A stretch of 64,000 nucleotides of DNA from Azospirillum sp. (GCA_027486405.1 JAIXPD010000052.1:1-64000), one strand, 5' to 3'; numbered from the stretch's first letter, positions 44,186-53,708 are shown. Translations and numbers: made by a program. The notes: generated from the letters alone by a model not told the origin.

Positions 44186-45465
44186 TCACGGCCCTTCTGT
44201 TCGGATCCTTTCTGGTCATGCTGCTGGCCGGGGTTCCCATCGCGGCGGCGTTGGGGTTGGCGGGGACCGCCGCCATCGCCACCGCCCATCTCGGCATCAT
44301 CTCCGTCCCGACCAGCGTCTACACCGGGATCGCCAAATACCCGCTGTTGACCATCCCGATGTTCGTCCTGGCCGGAACCATCTTCGACCGGTCGGGCGTG
44401 GCGCAAAAGCTGGTGCGCTTCGCCACCTCCATCATCGGCAACGGACGGGGATCGCTGGCGGTGATCGCCGTGGTCGTCACCATGATGATGGGCGGCATCT
44501 CCGGATCCGGCCCGGCCATCGCGGCGGCGGTCTGCGGCGTGATGGCGCCGAGCATGATCCGGGCGGGCTACCCCCGCCCCTTCATCGCCAGCACCATCGC
44601 GGCCGCGTCGGCCACCGACATCCTGATTCCGCCGTCGGTCGCGCTCATCATCTACAGCGTGTTGGTCCCCGCCGCGCCGACCACCTCGATGTTCGCGGCG
44701 GGCATCATCCCCGGCACGCTGGCCGGTCTGGCCCTGATCATCCCCACCCTGTGGCTGGCCCGCCGCCACAATCTGGGAACCGAGCTGGCGAGCGAGCCGC
44801 GCCCGCCCTTCTGGAGCAGCCTGTGGGACGCCGCGCTCGGCCTGTTCGCCAAGGTGCTGATCCTGGGCGGCTTGCGCTTTGGCATCTTCACGCCCACCGA
44901 GGCGGCGGTGATCGCCGTGGCCTATGGCCTGCTGCTGGGCATGGTGATCTACCGCACCATCCGCCTGCGCGAACTCTATCATATGCTGGTGGAGGCGGCG
45001 GAAATCTCCGCCATCATCCTGACCGTCATCGCGCTGGCCAGCGTCTTCGGCTGGGCGCTCAGCACGCTGTCGGTGATCGATCCGATCACGCAAGGCATCC
45101 TCAATCTCGGCATCGGCGAGGGCGGGGTGATGGCCCTGCTGATCGTGCTGCTGACCATCGTCGGCACCTTCCTGGACGGCATTTCGATCTTCATCATCCT
45201 GCTGCCGCTGCTGATCCCCATCGCCACGGCCTATCACTGGGATCTGACCTGGTTTGGCGTGATCCTGACGCTGATGATCGCGGTGGGGCAGTTCACCCCG
45301 CCGATGGCGGTCAACCTGATGGTGGCCTGCCGGATGACCGGCTGCACGATGGAAAGCACCGTGCGTTGGGTGATCTGGCCGCTCATCACCATGCTGATGG
45401 TGACGATTGCCGTGGTGCTCTGGCCCGATCTGGCGCTGTGGTTGCCCCGGCGCATGGGGTTCTGA
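44182..45465 (+). CDS. TRAP transporter large permease (DctM type)
   Basis: 427 residues with about 12 helices. Family motifs are LLAGVPIAAALGLAG, SGSGPAIAAAVCGVM, LIPPSVALIIYSVL, FTPTEAAVIAVAYGLLLG and FTPPMAVNLMVA. It is the transport subunit paired with the small permease. The start is GTG 44182 within the GTGA overlap. The last helix ends just before the stop. The substrate cannot be told without the binding protein. Confidence 0.94.
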   Translation: MITALLFGSFLVMLLAGVPIAAALGLAGTAAIATAHLGIISVPTSVYTGIAKYPLLTIPMFVLAGTIFDRSGVAQKLVRFATSIIGNGRGSLAVIAVVVTMMMGGISGSGPAIAAAVCGVMAPSMIRAGYPRPFIASTIAAASATDILIPPSVALIIYSVLVPAAPTTSMFAAGIIPGTLAGLALIIPTLWLARRHNLGTELASEPRPPFWSSLWDAALGLFAKVLILGGLRFGIFTPTEAAVIAVAYGLLLGMVIYRTIRLRELYHMLVEAAEISAIILTVIALASVFGWALSTLSVIDPITQGILNLGIGEGGVMALLIVLLTIVGTFLDGISIFIILLPLLIPIATAYHWDLTWFGVILTLMIAVGQFTPPMAVNLMVACRMTGCTMESTVRWVIWPLITMLMVTIAVVLWPDLALWLPRRMGF

Positions 45466-45509
45466 ACCGGGCCTTGCTTCAGGGGGCCGCGCGTCACGGA
45501 ACCGCGCCA

Positions 45510-45794
45510 TCACGCAAGCGTGTTGGGCGGATCCATGGCGCGGGCCACATCGCGGCTGGTCAGATGCAGATTGGCCGATGCGGACAGCCGACACCGGGCG
45601 ATCTTCGCCGCCGCCGCCCGGTCAAAGGCCGGACGGTGGACGGCGAAAAAAGCCAGACAGGCGTCGGGGGTCCCGGTTGCCCCCAGCAGGGCGCGAAAGG
45701 CCAGGCGGTGGACGGCGCACCATCCCTGATGACCGGGCGGTCGAAACGCCAGCGCGTCGATCTCCGCCCGCCACACGGCGCGACCGTCCTCCAT
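45510..45794 (-). CDS. Conserved-looking hypothetical protein
   Basis: 94 residues, starting MEDGRAVWRAEIDALAF. There is no membrane helix. The composition is rich in Ala, Arg, His and Phe, with PPGHQGWCAVHRLAFRALLG and the end LHLTSRDVARAM. I do not know the family. It lies 13 bases downstream of the LysE-type gene on the same strand and is probably co-transcribed. A GTG one codon upstream is an alternative start. Confidence 0.6.
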   Translation of the reverse strand: MEDGRAVWRAEIDALAFRPPGHQGWCAVHRLAFRALLGATGTPDACLAFFAVHRPAFDRAAAAKIARCRLSASANLHLTSRDVARAMDPPNTLA

Positions 45795-45807
45795 CACCGC
45801 CGCCCGT

Positions 45808-46446
45808 TCAACCGCCCGCCACCGCGCCGGACAGATCGGACACCAGCAGGCTCAACGCCAGCGCCGACATCACCACCCCGATGAGGGTGTCGAGCACCCG
45901 CCACGCCAGGGGTTTGGCGAAGATGGGGGCGAGCAGCCGCGCCCCATAGCCCAGCGCGGTGAACCAGACCAGCGACGCCGACATGGCCCCACCGGCAAAC
46001 CACAGCCGTTCATCCACCGCATAACGCCCGGCGATGCCGCCGACCAGGACCACCGTGTCCAGATACACATGGGGGTTGAGATAGGTGAAGGCCGCCACCG
46101 TCGCCAGCGCCCGGCCCAAACTGAGGTTTGCCGCCCCTTCCGCGCTCAGGCTTTGCGCCGACAGGGCGCTGCGGAAGGCGCGAAAGCCGTAATAGCCAAG
46201 GAAGGCCGCCCCGCCATAGGCCACCCCCTGCAACAGCAGCGGGCTGGACGCGACCAGCGACCCGAAACCCGCCGCACCGGCGGCGATCAGCAGCGCGTCG
46301 CTCAGGGCGCAAAACAGCACCAGCGGCAGAACATGGCGCTTCACCAACCCCTGACGCAGAACAAAGGCGTTCTGCGCGCCGATGGCAACGATCAACCCAC
46401 CGCCCAGGAAAAAGCCCTGGAACGCCACCAAGAACAAAGACGACAT
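45808..46446 (-). CDS. LysE/ArgO-family amino-acid exporter
   Basis: 212 residues, six helices. The N-terminal VAIGAQNAFVLRQGLVKRHV and the central TYLNPHVYLDTVVLVG are the LysE/ArgO signatures, so export of basic amino acids (lysine or arginine) is likely. ATG 46446 has GAGG 8 bases upstream. The usual LysR-type activator (LysG/ArgP) is not beside it; upstream lie 380 bases without a gene. Confidence 0.93.
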   Translation of the reverse strand: MSSLFLVAFQGFFLGGGLIVAIGAQNAFVLRQGLVKRHVLPLVLFCALSDALLIAAGAAGFGSLVASSPLLLQGVAYGGAAFLGYYGFRAFRSALSAQSLSAEGAANLSLGRALATVAAFTYLNPHVYLDTVVLVGGIAGRYAVDERLWFAGGAMSASLVWFTALGYGARLLAPIFAKPLAWRVLDTLIGVVMSALALSLLVSDLSGAVAGG

Positions 46447-46826
46447 TGGAAACACCTCATCTCACGCCGCCCGCGCAAAGGCGCGGCGACCAACGGTCAG
46501 GACACAGCGAACAACACCAGAACCGTCAGGCTCGACGGCGGCTGCGCTTTTCCAAATGGGCGGCGACGATGAGATCCATGAAACGCGGGACTTTCCTGAA
46601 ACACCTGTTCCCTTCTACCCGCCGTCCGGATGGGCGTCAACGTCGGCCCCAACACGCACGCCAACCGCTGCCAAACTTTCGCGATGGCGCTTTCGCGGTG
46701 GCAGAACGACGCAATCCTTTTCTTACACCGCTGCAACACTACCGGAACCCGGCGCGCTTGGTGTAGTCTGTGCCGACACGGTGAAACACCGGCAGCGGAA
46801 GAGGCAAGCGTGAGCGGAGTCGGTCT
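46447..46826. other. Divergent intergenic region without a recognisable gene
   Basis: 380 bases between the LysE-type gene and the small helical-protein gene. Open frames here have no ribosome sites or family likeness. It must carry the two divergent promoters. I saw no strong palindrome. Confidence 0.5.
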
Positions 46827-47336
46827 ATGGCGAAGGTGACGCAGATCGTTCTTCGGATGGCCCGCAAGCTCACCGACGACATCGCCATTCTGGGCCGCCT
46901 GCGCGCCGCTGGCCGCCCGAAGACCTTTCCGCGCTTTCGCGAAATCCGCAACGCCTACCTCGACATCCAGGGCCTGGTCTTTTCGATCCAGGAGCGGTTG
47001 GAGGAGGCGGGCAGTGAATTGCCGCCCAATTTCCCCCAGTGGGTCTTGCGACAGAAGCTGTCCGCCATCGCCATTTTCACCGACATCAGCCATGCCTTCA
47101 TCAGCGATCCCCCCATCGCCCTGACCAGTTCGCTCGGCGCGTTCGACGTGCTGGAGGCCGAGCAGAAGGCGTTCAACGAGACGCTGCACACCTTCGACAC
47201 CATGCTGATGGAAGCGGGCATCGACGACAAAATGGCGGACGAGCTGGACGCCACCCACCGCAAAATCGAACAGATCCTGGCGATGATCGAAACGCTGCTG
47301 ATCCGCAGCCCAAAGATCCTGAAGGAATTTGAATGA
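46827..47336 (+). CDS. Hypothetical helical protein coupled to a c-di-GMP enzyme
   Basis: 169 residues, predicted nearly all-helical and soluble (VLRMARKLTDDIAILGRL, RNAYLDIQGLVFSIQERLEE, MADELDATHRKIEQILAMIE). I do not recognise it. Its stop codon overlaps the ATG of the GGDEF-EAL gene (ATGA at 47333-47336), so the two products are made together. A partner or regulator of that enzyme is the natural guess. CGGAG lies 8 bases before ATG 46827. Confidence 0.75.
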   Translation: MAKVTQIVLRMARKLTDDIAILGRLRAAGRPKTFPRFREIRNAYLDIQGLVFSIQERLEEAGSELPPNFPQWVLRQKLSAIAIFTDISHAFISDPPIALTSSLGAFDVLEAEQKAFNETLHTFDTMLMEAGIDDKMADELDATHRKIEQILAMIETLLIRSPKILKEFE

Positions 47337-50143
47337 CGTCGCCCCGGCCGGTGCTGCGGGCGGGGGCAACGGCTCCGCTGGGCGATCCACCCGTTCCCGT
47401 GGCGATGACCCGCCGGTTGCCGTGGCTGGTGTTGATCGTTGGCATCGGGCTGACCGTGATGGCGTGGCAACAATCGGTGTCCAGCTTGCGGGAGGATGGG
47501 GAACACCGGTTCAACCATCGGGTCAATGAGCTGCACAACCAATTGGCCGGCCGGGTCCGCGTGTATGAACAGGTCGCGCGCGAGGCGGCGTCGGTCGTCA
47601 CCGCCTTCCCCTCCGTGCAACGCAGCGAATGGCGGCGGTTCGTCGAAGGGCTGCGCATTCCCGAACGCTACCCCGGCATCATCGCCGTGGCCTACGCCCG
47701 CGCGATCCCCATCAGCCAGGGCGCCAGCCTGATCGCGGCCATGCGCGCCGACGGGGCGGAGAATTTCCGCATATGGCCGGAAAACGCCGGCCCGGAGCGG
47801 GTCATCAACGTCTTCGCCGCCCCGGCGAGCGAGGCCAACGACCGCGCGCTCGGCTTCGACATGATGTCGGAATCGGTGCGCCGGACGGCGATCGAACAGG
47901 CCCGCGCCAGCGGCGATCCGACCGCGACCCGCGCCATCACCCTGAAAATCGATGAAAACGGCGGTGCGCAGCCCGCCTTCATCCTGTATCAGGCGACCTA
48001 CCGCGCCGACCACAACACCGCCACCGCCGAAACCCGGAACGCCGCCTTCACCGGTGTGGTGCTGACCCCGGTGCGCATCGCCCCGTTGATCGACGGGCTG
48101 TTCGATGGCTCGCCGCACGACGTCGCCGTCGAGCTGTTCGACACCCCGACGGCGGCGGTGGACGCGCCGGTCTACCGCAGCGATCCGCCGGGACGGGACG
48201 CCCCGGCCTTCACCGCCATCCACAGCGTGGCGTTGGGCGGTCGCCATTGGGCGGTCCGCTACACCAGCCGCCCCAACGCGCCGTTCGGCGGGCAAGGTTG
48301 GTTGCCTTACGCCACCCTGTTGGGCGGTCTTGCGCTCAGCCTCGCGCTGTTCCAGATGACACGGTCGATGGCCGCCACCCGCACCCGGGCGTTGGTGCTG
48401 GCCGACCGGATCACCGAATCCCTGCGTCGGCAGGAGGTGGAGCGCCACCAGCTCTTCACCCAAGCCCCGCTGGGCATCGCCATCATCGACCGCAACGGCG
48501 TGATCCAGGATTGCAACCCGGCCTTCGCCCAAGCCGCCGGAATGGGCCAGACCGAATTGGTCGGGGTCGATCTGCGCCTGCGCGCCGCCGATCCGGCCAC
48601 GGCCGCCGCTCTGGACGCCGCGCTGGCGGGCGGGCGGGAGCGGTTGGAGATCGATCAGGCTCTGGTGCTGGGCGGGCGGCGCGGCAATTTCAGCCTGCAC
48701 GCCCAACCCGTCACCGCCAACGGGGAGTTCCTGTTCGCCCTGCTGTTCGTCGAGGATGTCGGCGACAAGCGGCGGGCGGAACAGCACATCCAGTATCTGG
48801 CGCATTTCGACGCGCTGACCGGCCTGCCCAACCGCGTGCTGCTGTTCGACCGCATCGCCCAGGCGTTGAAGGAGGCCCGGCGCGACGGCGGCAAGGTCGC
48901 CGTCCTCTTCATCGACCTCGACCGCTTCAAGGTCATCAACGACAGCCTTGGCCACTCCTTTGGCGATGAGGTGTTGCGGCTGGTCGCCCGTCGCCTGCAA
49001 GGGGTGGTGCGGGAATCCGACACGGTCGGACGGTTGGGCGGTGACGAGTTCCTGATCGTCGCCCGTCAGGCCAAGGAGCCGAACGACGCCGCCCAGGTGG
49101 CCGACAAGGTGGTGGCGCAGTTGGGCAAGCCCATCGTCGTCAGCGGGCAAAGCTTCGTCGTCACCCCCAGCGTCGGCATCAGCCTGTACCCCGACGACGC
49201 CGAGGACGCCGAGGGGCTGATCCGCTGCGCCGACATCGCCATGTACAACGCCAAGGAAAGCGGCCGGAACGCCTACCGCTTCGTCACCCGCGAGATGGGG
49301 ACGAAATCGCGCGACCGCATGGATCTGGAAGGCAGCCTGCGCCACGCCATCGCCGAGAACGAACTGTTCCTGGTCTATCAGCCGCAGGTGGACACCGTCA
49401 CCGGTGAGATTGTGGGGATGGAGGCGCTGGTGCGCTGGCGTCACCCGCAAGAGGGGCTGATCCTGCCCGGCCGCTTCCTGCCGGTGGCCGAGGAATCGGG
49501 CCTGATCGGGGCGATGGGCGATTGGGTGCTGGCCGAGGCCTGCGCCCAAATCCGGCGCTGGAAGGACCGGTTCGGCCTGCGCATCCCGGTGGCGGTCAAT
49601 GTGTCGGGGGCGCAATTCCGCGACGGGCTGCTGCCCGACAAGATTTTCCGCCTGCTCGACGCCAACGGGCTGGCCGGGCCGGAACTGGAAATCGAGGTCA
49701 CGGAAGGAACCCTGATCGAAAACATCGAAGGGGCCACCGTCATCCTGAACGCGCTGAAGCAGCGCGGGGTGTTGATCGCCCTGGACGATTTCGGCACCGG
49801 CTATTCCTCGCTCAGCTACCTCCACCGGCTGCCCATCGACAAGCTGAAGATCGACCGCTCTTTCATCCATGATTTGTCGCTGGGGGTCAGCGACGCGTCG
49901 GTGCCGCGCGCCATCGTCGGGCTGGGCCGCAGTTTGGGCCTGTCGGTCATCGCCGAAGGGGTGGAAACGGAAGAACAGCTCAACCTGTTGCGCGATCTGA
50001 CCTGCGAAAGCTATCAGGGCTTCCTGTTCAGCCGCCCGGTCCCGGTGGACCAGTTGGAACCGCTGCTGCACACGCTGGTCAGCCTGCCCAAGACCGTGTT
50101 CCCCCCCCACCCGCCAGCAGATCCAGCGTCGCCAACGCCATGA
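47333..50143 (+). CDS. CHASE-PAS-GGDEF-EAL c-di-GMP enzyme
   Basis: 936 residues. Helix near 30-45, a CHASE extracellular sensor (FNHRVNELHNQLAGRVRVYE to about 300), helix near 325, a PAS domain (about 375-480), GGDEF (RLGGDEFL, with an I-site RESD five residues before it) and EAL. The EAL site is complete: EALVRW, NVSGAQF, EVTEGTLIE, DDFGTGYSS, KIDRSF and EGVETEE. Both synthesis and breakdown of c-di-GMP are therefore possible. Inner membrane. Its 3' end overlaps the convergent M20 gene by 65 bases. Confidence 0.93.
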   Translation: MTSPRPVLRAGATAPLGDPPVPVAMTRRLPWLVLIVGIGLTVMAWQQSVSSLREDGEHRFNHRVNELHNQLAGRVRVYEQVAREAASVVTAFPSVQRSEWRRFVEGLRIPERYPGIIAVAYARAIPISQGASLIAAMRADGAENFRIWPENAGPERVINVFAAPASEANDRALGFDMMSESVRRTAIEQARASGDPTATRAITLKIDENGGAQPAFILYQATYRADHNTATAETRNAAFTGVVLTPVRIAPLIDGLFDGSPHDVAVELFDTPTAAVDAPVYRSDPPGRDAPAFTAIHSVALGGRHWAVRYTSRPNAPFGGQGWLPYATLLGGLALSLALFQMTRSMAATRTRALVLADRITESLRRQEVERHQLFTQAPLGIAIIDRNGVIQDCNPAFAQAAGMGQTELVGVDLRLRAADPATAAALDAALAGGRERLEIDQALVLGGRRGNFSLHAQPVTANGEFLFALLFVEDVGDKRRAEQHIQYLAHFDALTGLPNRVLLFDRIAQALKEARRDGGKVAVLFIDLDRFKVINDSLGHSFGDEVLRLVARRLQGVVRESDTVGRLGGDEFLIVARQAKEPNDAAQVADKVVAQLGKPIVVSGQSFVVTPSVGISLYPDDAEDAEGLIRCADIAMYNAKESGRNAYRFVTREMGTKSRDRMDLEGSLRHAIAENELFLVYQPQVDTVTGEIVGMEALVRWRHPQEGLILPGRFLPVAEESGLIGAMGDWVLAEACAQIRRWKDRFGLRIPVAVNVSGAQFRDGLLPDKIFRLLDANGLAGPELEIEVTEGTLIENIEGATVILNALKQRGVLIALDDFGTGYSSLSYLHRLPIDKLKIDRSFIHDLSLGVSDASVPRAIVGLGRSLGLSVIAEGVETEEQLNLLRDLTCESYQGFLFSRPVPVDQLEPLLHTLVSLPKTVFPPHPPADPASPTP

Positions 50144-51428
50144 CCTTGGCCGACTGAACCATCGCGTCGATCTCCACATACTCGTCGGGCTGGTGCGCCA
50201 GATCGAGGATGCCGGGACCATAGGCGATGCAGTCCTTCAACAGGCCGGTGCGGACGATGTGTTTCTGGTCGTAGGTGCCGGGCGACACCACCCGTTGCGC
50301 CGGGCGCGCCAGCACCGTTTCAATCGCCGCCGCCACGGCGCGGACCACCGGCGCGTCGGCGTCGGTCATGGTCGGCAGAAAGGCCAGAACCTCGCGCAGT
50401 TCATAGTCGAAACCGGGGCGGCTGCGCCGCAGATCCTCCAGAATGGCGACGATTTCGCCGCGCACCGTCTCGGGGTCTTCCTCGATCAGGTAACGGCGGT
50501 CGATCACCATGCGGCAGCGGTCCGGGACCATCGGGCTGGGCAGCCCGTCATGGTCCTCGCGCTGGCCGCCATGGATGGCGTTGATGTTGATCGTCGATTG
50601 CCGCGCCCCCTCCGGGACCACCGGCATCTCCGTGCGCTGGCGCGCCAGCCGGGGGATCAGTTCCTCCTCGATCCGGTGCAGCACCGCCCCCATGTGGCGC
50701 ACCGCGCAGTTGCCGAGAAAGGGCATGGAGCCGTGCGCCACCCGGCCCTTGGTCTCGATCTCCGCCCACCAGACGCCGCGATGGCCAACGCAGACGCGGT
50801 CCACGTTCAACGGTTCGGGAATGATCACGTGATCGACGCGCGGTTTGGAGAAATAGCCCAGCCGCGCCAGATGGCCGACCCCGCCAAAGCCGCCCGATTC
50901 CTCGTCCACCGTGCCGGAAATCTCCAACGCTCCCGCCGCAAACAAACCGGAGTCCAGCAAGGCTTCCACCGCGATGATCGACGCGGCGATGCCGCCCTTC
51001 ATGTCGCAGGCCCCACGCCCATAAACCCGCCCGTCGCGCACCAGCCCGGCAAAGGGATCGACGGTCCAACCCTGGCCGGGCGGAACCACATCGATGTGAC
51101 CGTTGAAATGCACGCAGGGGCCGGGCCGGGCGGCTTCGATCCGGGCGATGACGTTGGTGCGGGGGTAACGGTCGCTATCGCCAGCGCTGCCCACCCCACG
51201 GACATACTCCACGCCAAAGCCACGGGCCGCCAGCCGCCGCCCGATCAACGCGGCGCAGTCGGTGTAGGCATCGCCGGGCGGGTTGATGGTGGGGATTTGA
51301 ATCAGCGCCTGGGTCAGCGCAACCAGATCATCGCGCCGCCCCTCGATCCGGGCGAACAGGGCGTCGCGGGCTTGCGGTGTGCGGGAGTCGGTGAGGGTGG
51401 GGATGGCGGTGGGAATGGCGGTGGACAT
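50079..51428 (-). CDS. M20-family metallohydrolase (ArgE/DapE-like deacylase)
   Basis: 449 residues. Metal-ligand motifs include FNGHIDVVPPGQGW, GRGACDMKGGIAA and the catalytic TVDEESGGFGG, with a dimerisation domain between and a late His in DQKHIV. ArgE/DapE relatives cleave N-acyl or N-succinyl amino acids; the precise substrate is unknown and it need not be the biosynthetic ArgE. ATG 51428 has CGGGAGA upstream. The N-terminus carries an Ala-Ile-Pro-Thr repeat. It overlaps the convergent c-di-GMP gene at its 3' end. Confidence 0.88.
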   Translation of the reverse strand: MSTAIPTAIPTLTDSRTPQARDALFARIEGRRDDLVALTQALIQIPTINPPGDAYTDCAALIGRRLAARGFGVEYVRGVGSAGDSDRYPRTNVIARIEAARPGPCVHFNGHIDVVPPGQGWTVDPFAGLVRDGRVYGRGACDMKGGIAASIIAVEALLDSGLFAAGALEISGTVDEESGGFGGVGHLARLGYFSKPRVDHVIIPEPLNVDRVCVGHRGVWWAEIETKGRVAHGSMPFLGNCAVRHMGAVLHRIEEELIPRLARQRTEMPVVPEGARQSTININAIHGGQREDHDGLPSPMVPDRCRMVIDRRYLIEEDPETVRGEIVAILEDLRRSRPGFDYELREVLAFLPTMTDADAPVVRAVAAAIETVLARPAQRVVSPGTYDQKHIVRTGLLKDCIAYGPGILDLAHQPDEYVEIDAMVQSAKVMALATLDLLAGGGGTRSWAG

Positions 51429-51612
51429 GGCGTCTCCCGGTCGGCAACGGCGTCCCGTCAACTGTGCGCCCCGCCGGACCACCCCGTCCAGCCCACAACC
51501 ACCCCAGCCAACGAACCATAAGAGTCTCGACCGTCCAGCCCTTTCCCCGTCGTCCCCACCCCGCTACAGTCCGGATCCACCGCTTTCGCGTGATGCTTCA
51601 GGAGCCAACCGC

Positions 51613-52467
51613 ATGACCGCCGCACCGACCACCGGATTCGCGCGCGCCGCCGACCGTGACCCCGCCATCGATCAGACGGCCATCGACCGCACCGCCACCG
51701 CCCTGGTCGCCGCCCGCCGCGCGGCGGACGGGATCGACGCCTTTCCCGGTGCGCTGCCGTCCGACCTTGCCGCCGCCTACGCCGTCCAGAACGCCGCCAT
51801 CGCGCAATGGCCGCAGCCGGTCGCCGGGTGGAAGATCGCCCGCGTGCCCCCCGCGCTGGAAGACGCGCTGGGGACCCTGCGCTACGCCGGGCCGGTCTTC
51901 GCCGAAACGGTGGTGGATTGGACCGGCGCGCCCCTGGCCCTGCCGGTGATCGCCGGTGGCTTCGGCGCGGTGGAGGCGGAGTTCATGGTCCGCGTCGCCA
52001 TCGACGCCCCCGCCGACCGCAGCGATTTCACCCCGGACGAGGTCGGGGCTTATGTCGGGGCCGTCCACGCGGGAATCGAAATGGCGGGCAACGCCGTCGC
52101 CCCGGTGATGACGCTGGGGCCGTTGGCCGCCATCGCGTCCTTTGGCAACAATCTGGCCCTCATCATCGGGCCGAAGGTTGCCGATGACCTGGATGGGCTG
52201 GCGAGCGTCCAGGCCGAAACCGAAATCGACGGCCAGAGCGTCGGCACCGGCCACGGCGACAAGCTGCCGGGCGGGGTCGCCACCGCCATGGCCTTCGCGC
52301 TCAACGTCACGGCCAAACTGGGGCACCCGCTGAAGGCCGGTCAATGGGTGTCCACCGGTGCCTTGACCGGGGTGCACGCCATCGGCATCGGCCAAGCGGT
52401 GCGCATCGCCTTCACCGGCATCGAACCGATGACCGGTGAAACCGTCGCGGCCCAACCGGCGGGCTGA
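51613..52467 (+). CDS. 2-keto-4-pentenoate hydratase/FAH-fold family protein
   Basis: 284 residues, similar in plan to MhpD-type hydratases: YAVQNAAIAQWPQPVAGWKI, VEAEFMVRVA (metal-binding Glu-x-Glu), GIEMAG, a SFGNN motif and a C-terminal WVSTGALTGVHAI. Such enzymes hydrate dienoates in meta-cleavage pathways, or act as related decarboxylases. No other aromatic-degradation gene is near, so the role is open. AGGAG lies 9 bases before ATG 51613. It is divergent from the M20 gene. Confidence 0.82.
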   Translation: MTAAPTTGFARAADRDPAIDQTAIDRTATALVAARRAADGIDAFPGALPSDLAAAYAVQNAAIAQWPQPVAGWKIARVPPALEDALGTLRYAGPVFAETVVDWTGAPLALPVIAGGFGAVEAEFMVRVAIDAPADRSDFTPDEVGAYVGAVHAGIEMAGNAVAPVMTLGPLAAIASFGNNLALIIGPKVADDLDGLASVQAETEIDGQSVGTGHGDKLPGGVATAMAFALNVTAKLGHPLKAGQWVSTGALTGVHAIGIGQAVRIAFTGIEPMTGETVAAQPAG

Positions 52468-52487
52468 CGCCCGCCCATCGATGCCCG

Positions 52488-53297
52488 TCAGGTGGCGGTG
52501 GCGGAGGCCGTCTGGTCCGTCCGCCCCGCCACCGCCGCATCAACCTGCGGCGGAGTGGCCGTGGGCGGGCGGATGGTGGGCGGACCACCGGCGGCCATCA
52601 CCAGACGGTCGCTCGCCGCCTCCAGCCGGTCTTCCAGATCGCGCATGGCCTCCGCGCGCGGCAGGCCGGGGGCAATCGGCGGCAGAAACTCCACCACCAC
52701 CGTGCCGGGACGTTTCAGGAATTTGTGGCGCGGCCAATACAGCCCGGCGTTCAGCGCCATCGGCACGATGGGAATCTTGAGGCTTTCATAGAGCACGCCC
52801 ACGCCGATCCGATAGGGCGCGTAGGTTCCCACCGCCACCCGCGTTCCCTGCGGGAAGATCACGATGGGCCGCCCCTGGTCGCGCACCGGGCGGGAGTTGC
52901 GGATCAGGGATTTGATCGCCGCCCCACCGGCCCCGCGATCCACCGGGATCATCTTGGCTTTCTTCGCGTACCAGCCCCAGATCGGGATCCAGGTCAGTTC
53001 CCGTTTCAGGATCACCGCCGGGTCGCGGACGAGAAGATGCAGCTTCATCGTCTCCCACGCGGATTGATGCTTGGCCGCCAGCAGGAAGGAGCCTTCGGGG
53101 ATGTGTTCGGCCCCGCGCACCTCATAGCGGATGCCGACGATCACCCGCTCCATCCAACCGATGGTCCGCAGATACCAGACGACGACCGCGATCATCTGCG
53201 GGCGCGGCAGCAGCAGCATCCACAGCAGGGAAAAGCACATCAACGCGGTCCAGCCATAGAACGCGATGAGAAAGAGAAGGGAGCGTAGCCAGATCAT
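52488..53297 (-). CDS. plsC: 1-acyl-sn-glycerol-3-phosphate acyltransferase
   Basis: 269 residues. An N-terminal hydrophobic region (LLFLIAFYGWTALMCFSLLW) precedes the acyltransferase motifs KHQSAWE (His-x4-Glu rather than Asp), a FPQGTR motif and IPIVPMALNAG. It makes phosphatidic acid at the inner membrane. In many alphaproteobacteria this gene follows ftsE-ftsX-ydcF; here it is divergent from ftsE, with a palindromic repeat element between them. Confidence 0.9.
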   Translation of the reverse strand: MIWLRSLLFLIAFYGWTALMCFSLLWMLLLPRPQMIAVVVWYLRTIGWMERVIVGIRYEVRGAEHIPEGSFLLAAKHQSAWETMKLHLLVRDPAVILKRELTWIPIWGWYAKKAKMIPVDRGAGGAAIKSLIRNSRPVRDQGRPIVIFPQGTRVAVGTYAPYRIGVGVLYESLKIPIVPMALNAGLYWPRHKFLKRPGTVVVEFLPPIAPGLPRAEAMRDLEDRLEAASDRLVMAAGGPPTIRPPTATPPQVDAAVAGRTDQTASATAT

Positions 53298-53350
53298 GGC
53301 GCGAACCTTGTCAGGATTCGTCCCCATTCTCAAGCACCCCTTGGGTCGCG

Positions 53351-53580
53351 CAGGGCAATCGCACGAAGCAAGATTGGACACGGTTTGCACGGGCAAAAAC
53401 AAGGATTGCGCGGATTGCCGCCCCCAAACCTCTCGCACATCTCGTCATAGGATTTGTCTTCAGGCGTGCCATCATGATGGTTCCGAGGCGCATTACGTGC
53501 AATCCGCAGACAGATCCGTGAGATTCGTGACAACTCTTGGCTTCGGTGTGGGCGCTCAAAGACTTCAAGCGATTGCCCTG
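53351..53580. repeat. Palindromic MITE-like element, copy 2
   Basis: 230 bp with the same ends as copy 1: it begins CAGGGCAATCGC and ends TTCAAGCGATTGCCCTG (53564-53580). Internal landmarks are shared, such as GGACACGG, CGTCAT, and ATGGTTC(C/T)GAGGCGC. It occupies the gap between plsC and ftsE, both transcribed outward, and so sits in their promoter region. The copies differ by many substitutions, suggesting an old family. Confidence 0.8.
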
Positions 53581-53708
53581 CGCCTGCCCAATTGGTGAAT
53601 CAGTGGACTTCCGTCCCGTCATGGGTGCATTGTCCAATGCCGTGCACGGGGTCCAGGCGGGCCGTTGCCCAACCCCGCGCGCGGACGGAAGCGAGGCTGG
53701 GTGGAACC

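Noticed and set aside
52488..53297. His-x4-Glu in PlsC as an inactivating change
   Set aside because: KHQS-x-WE variants are, as I recall, common in active proteobacterial acyltransferases, so this is not notable.
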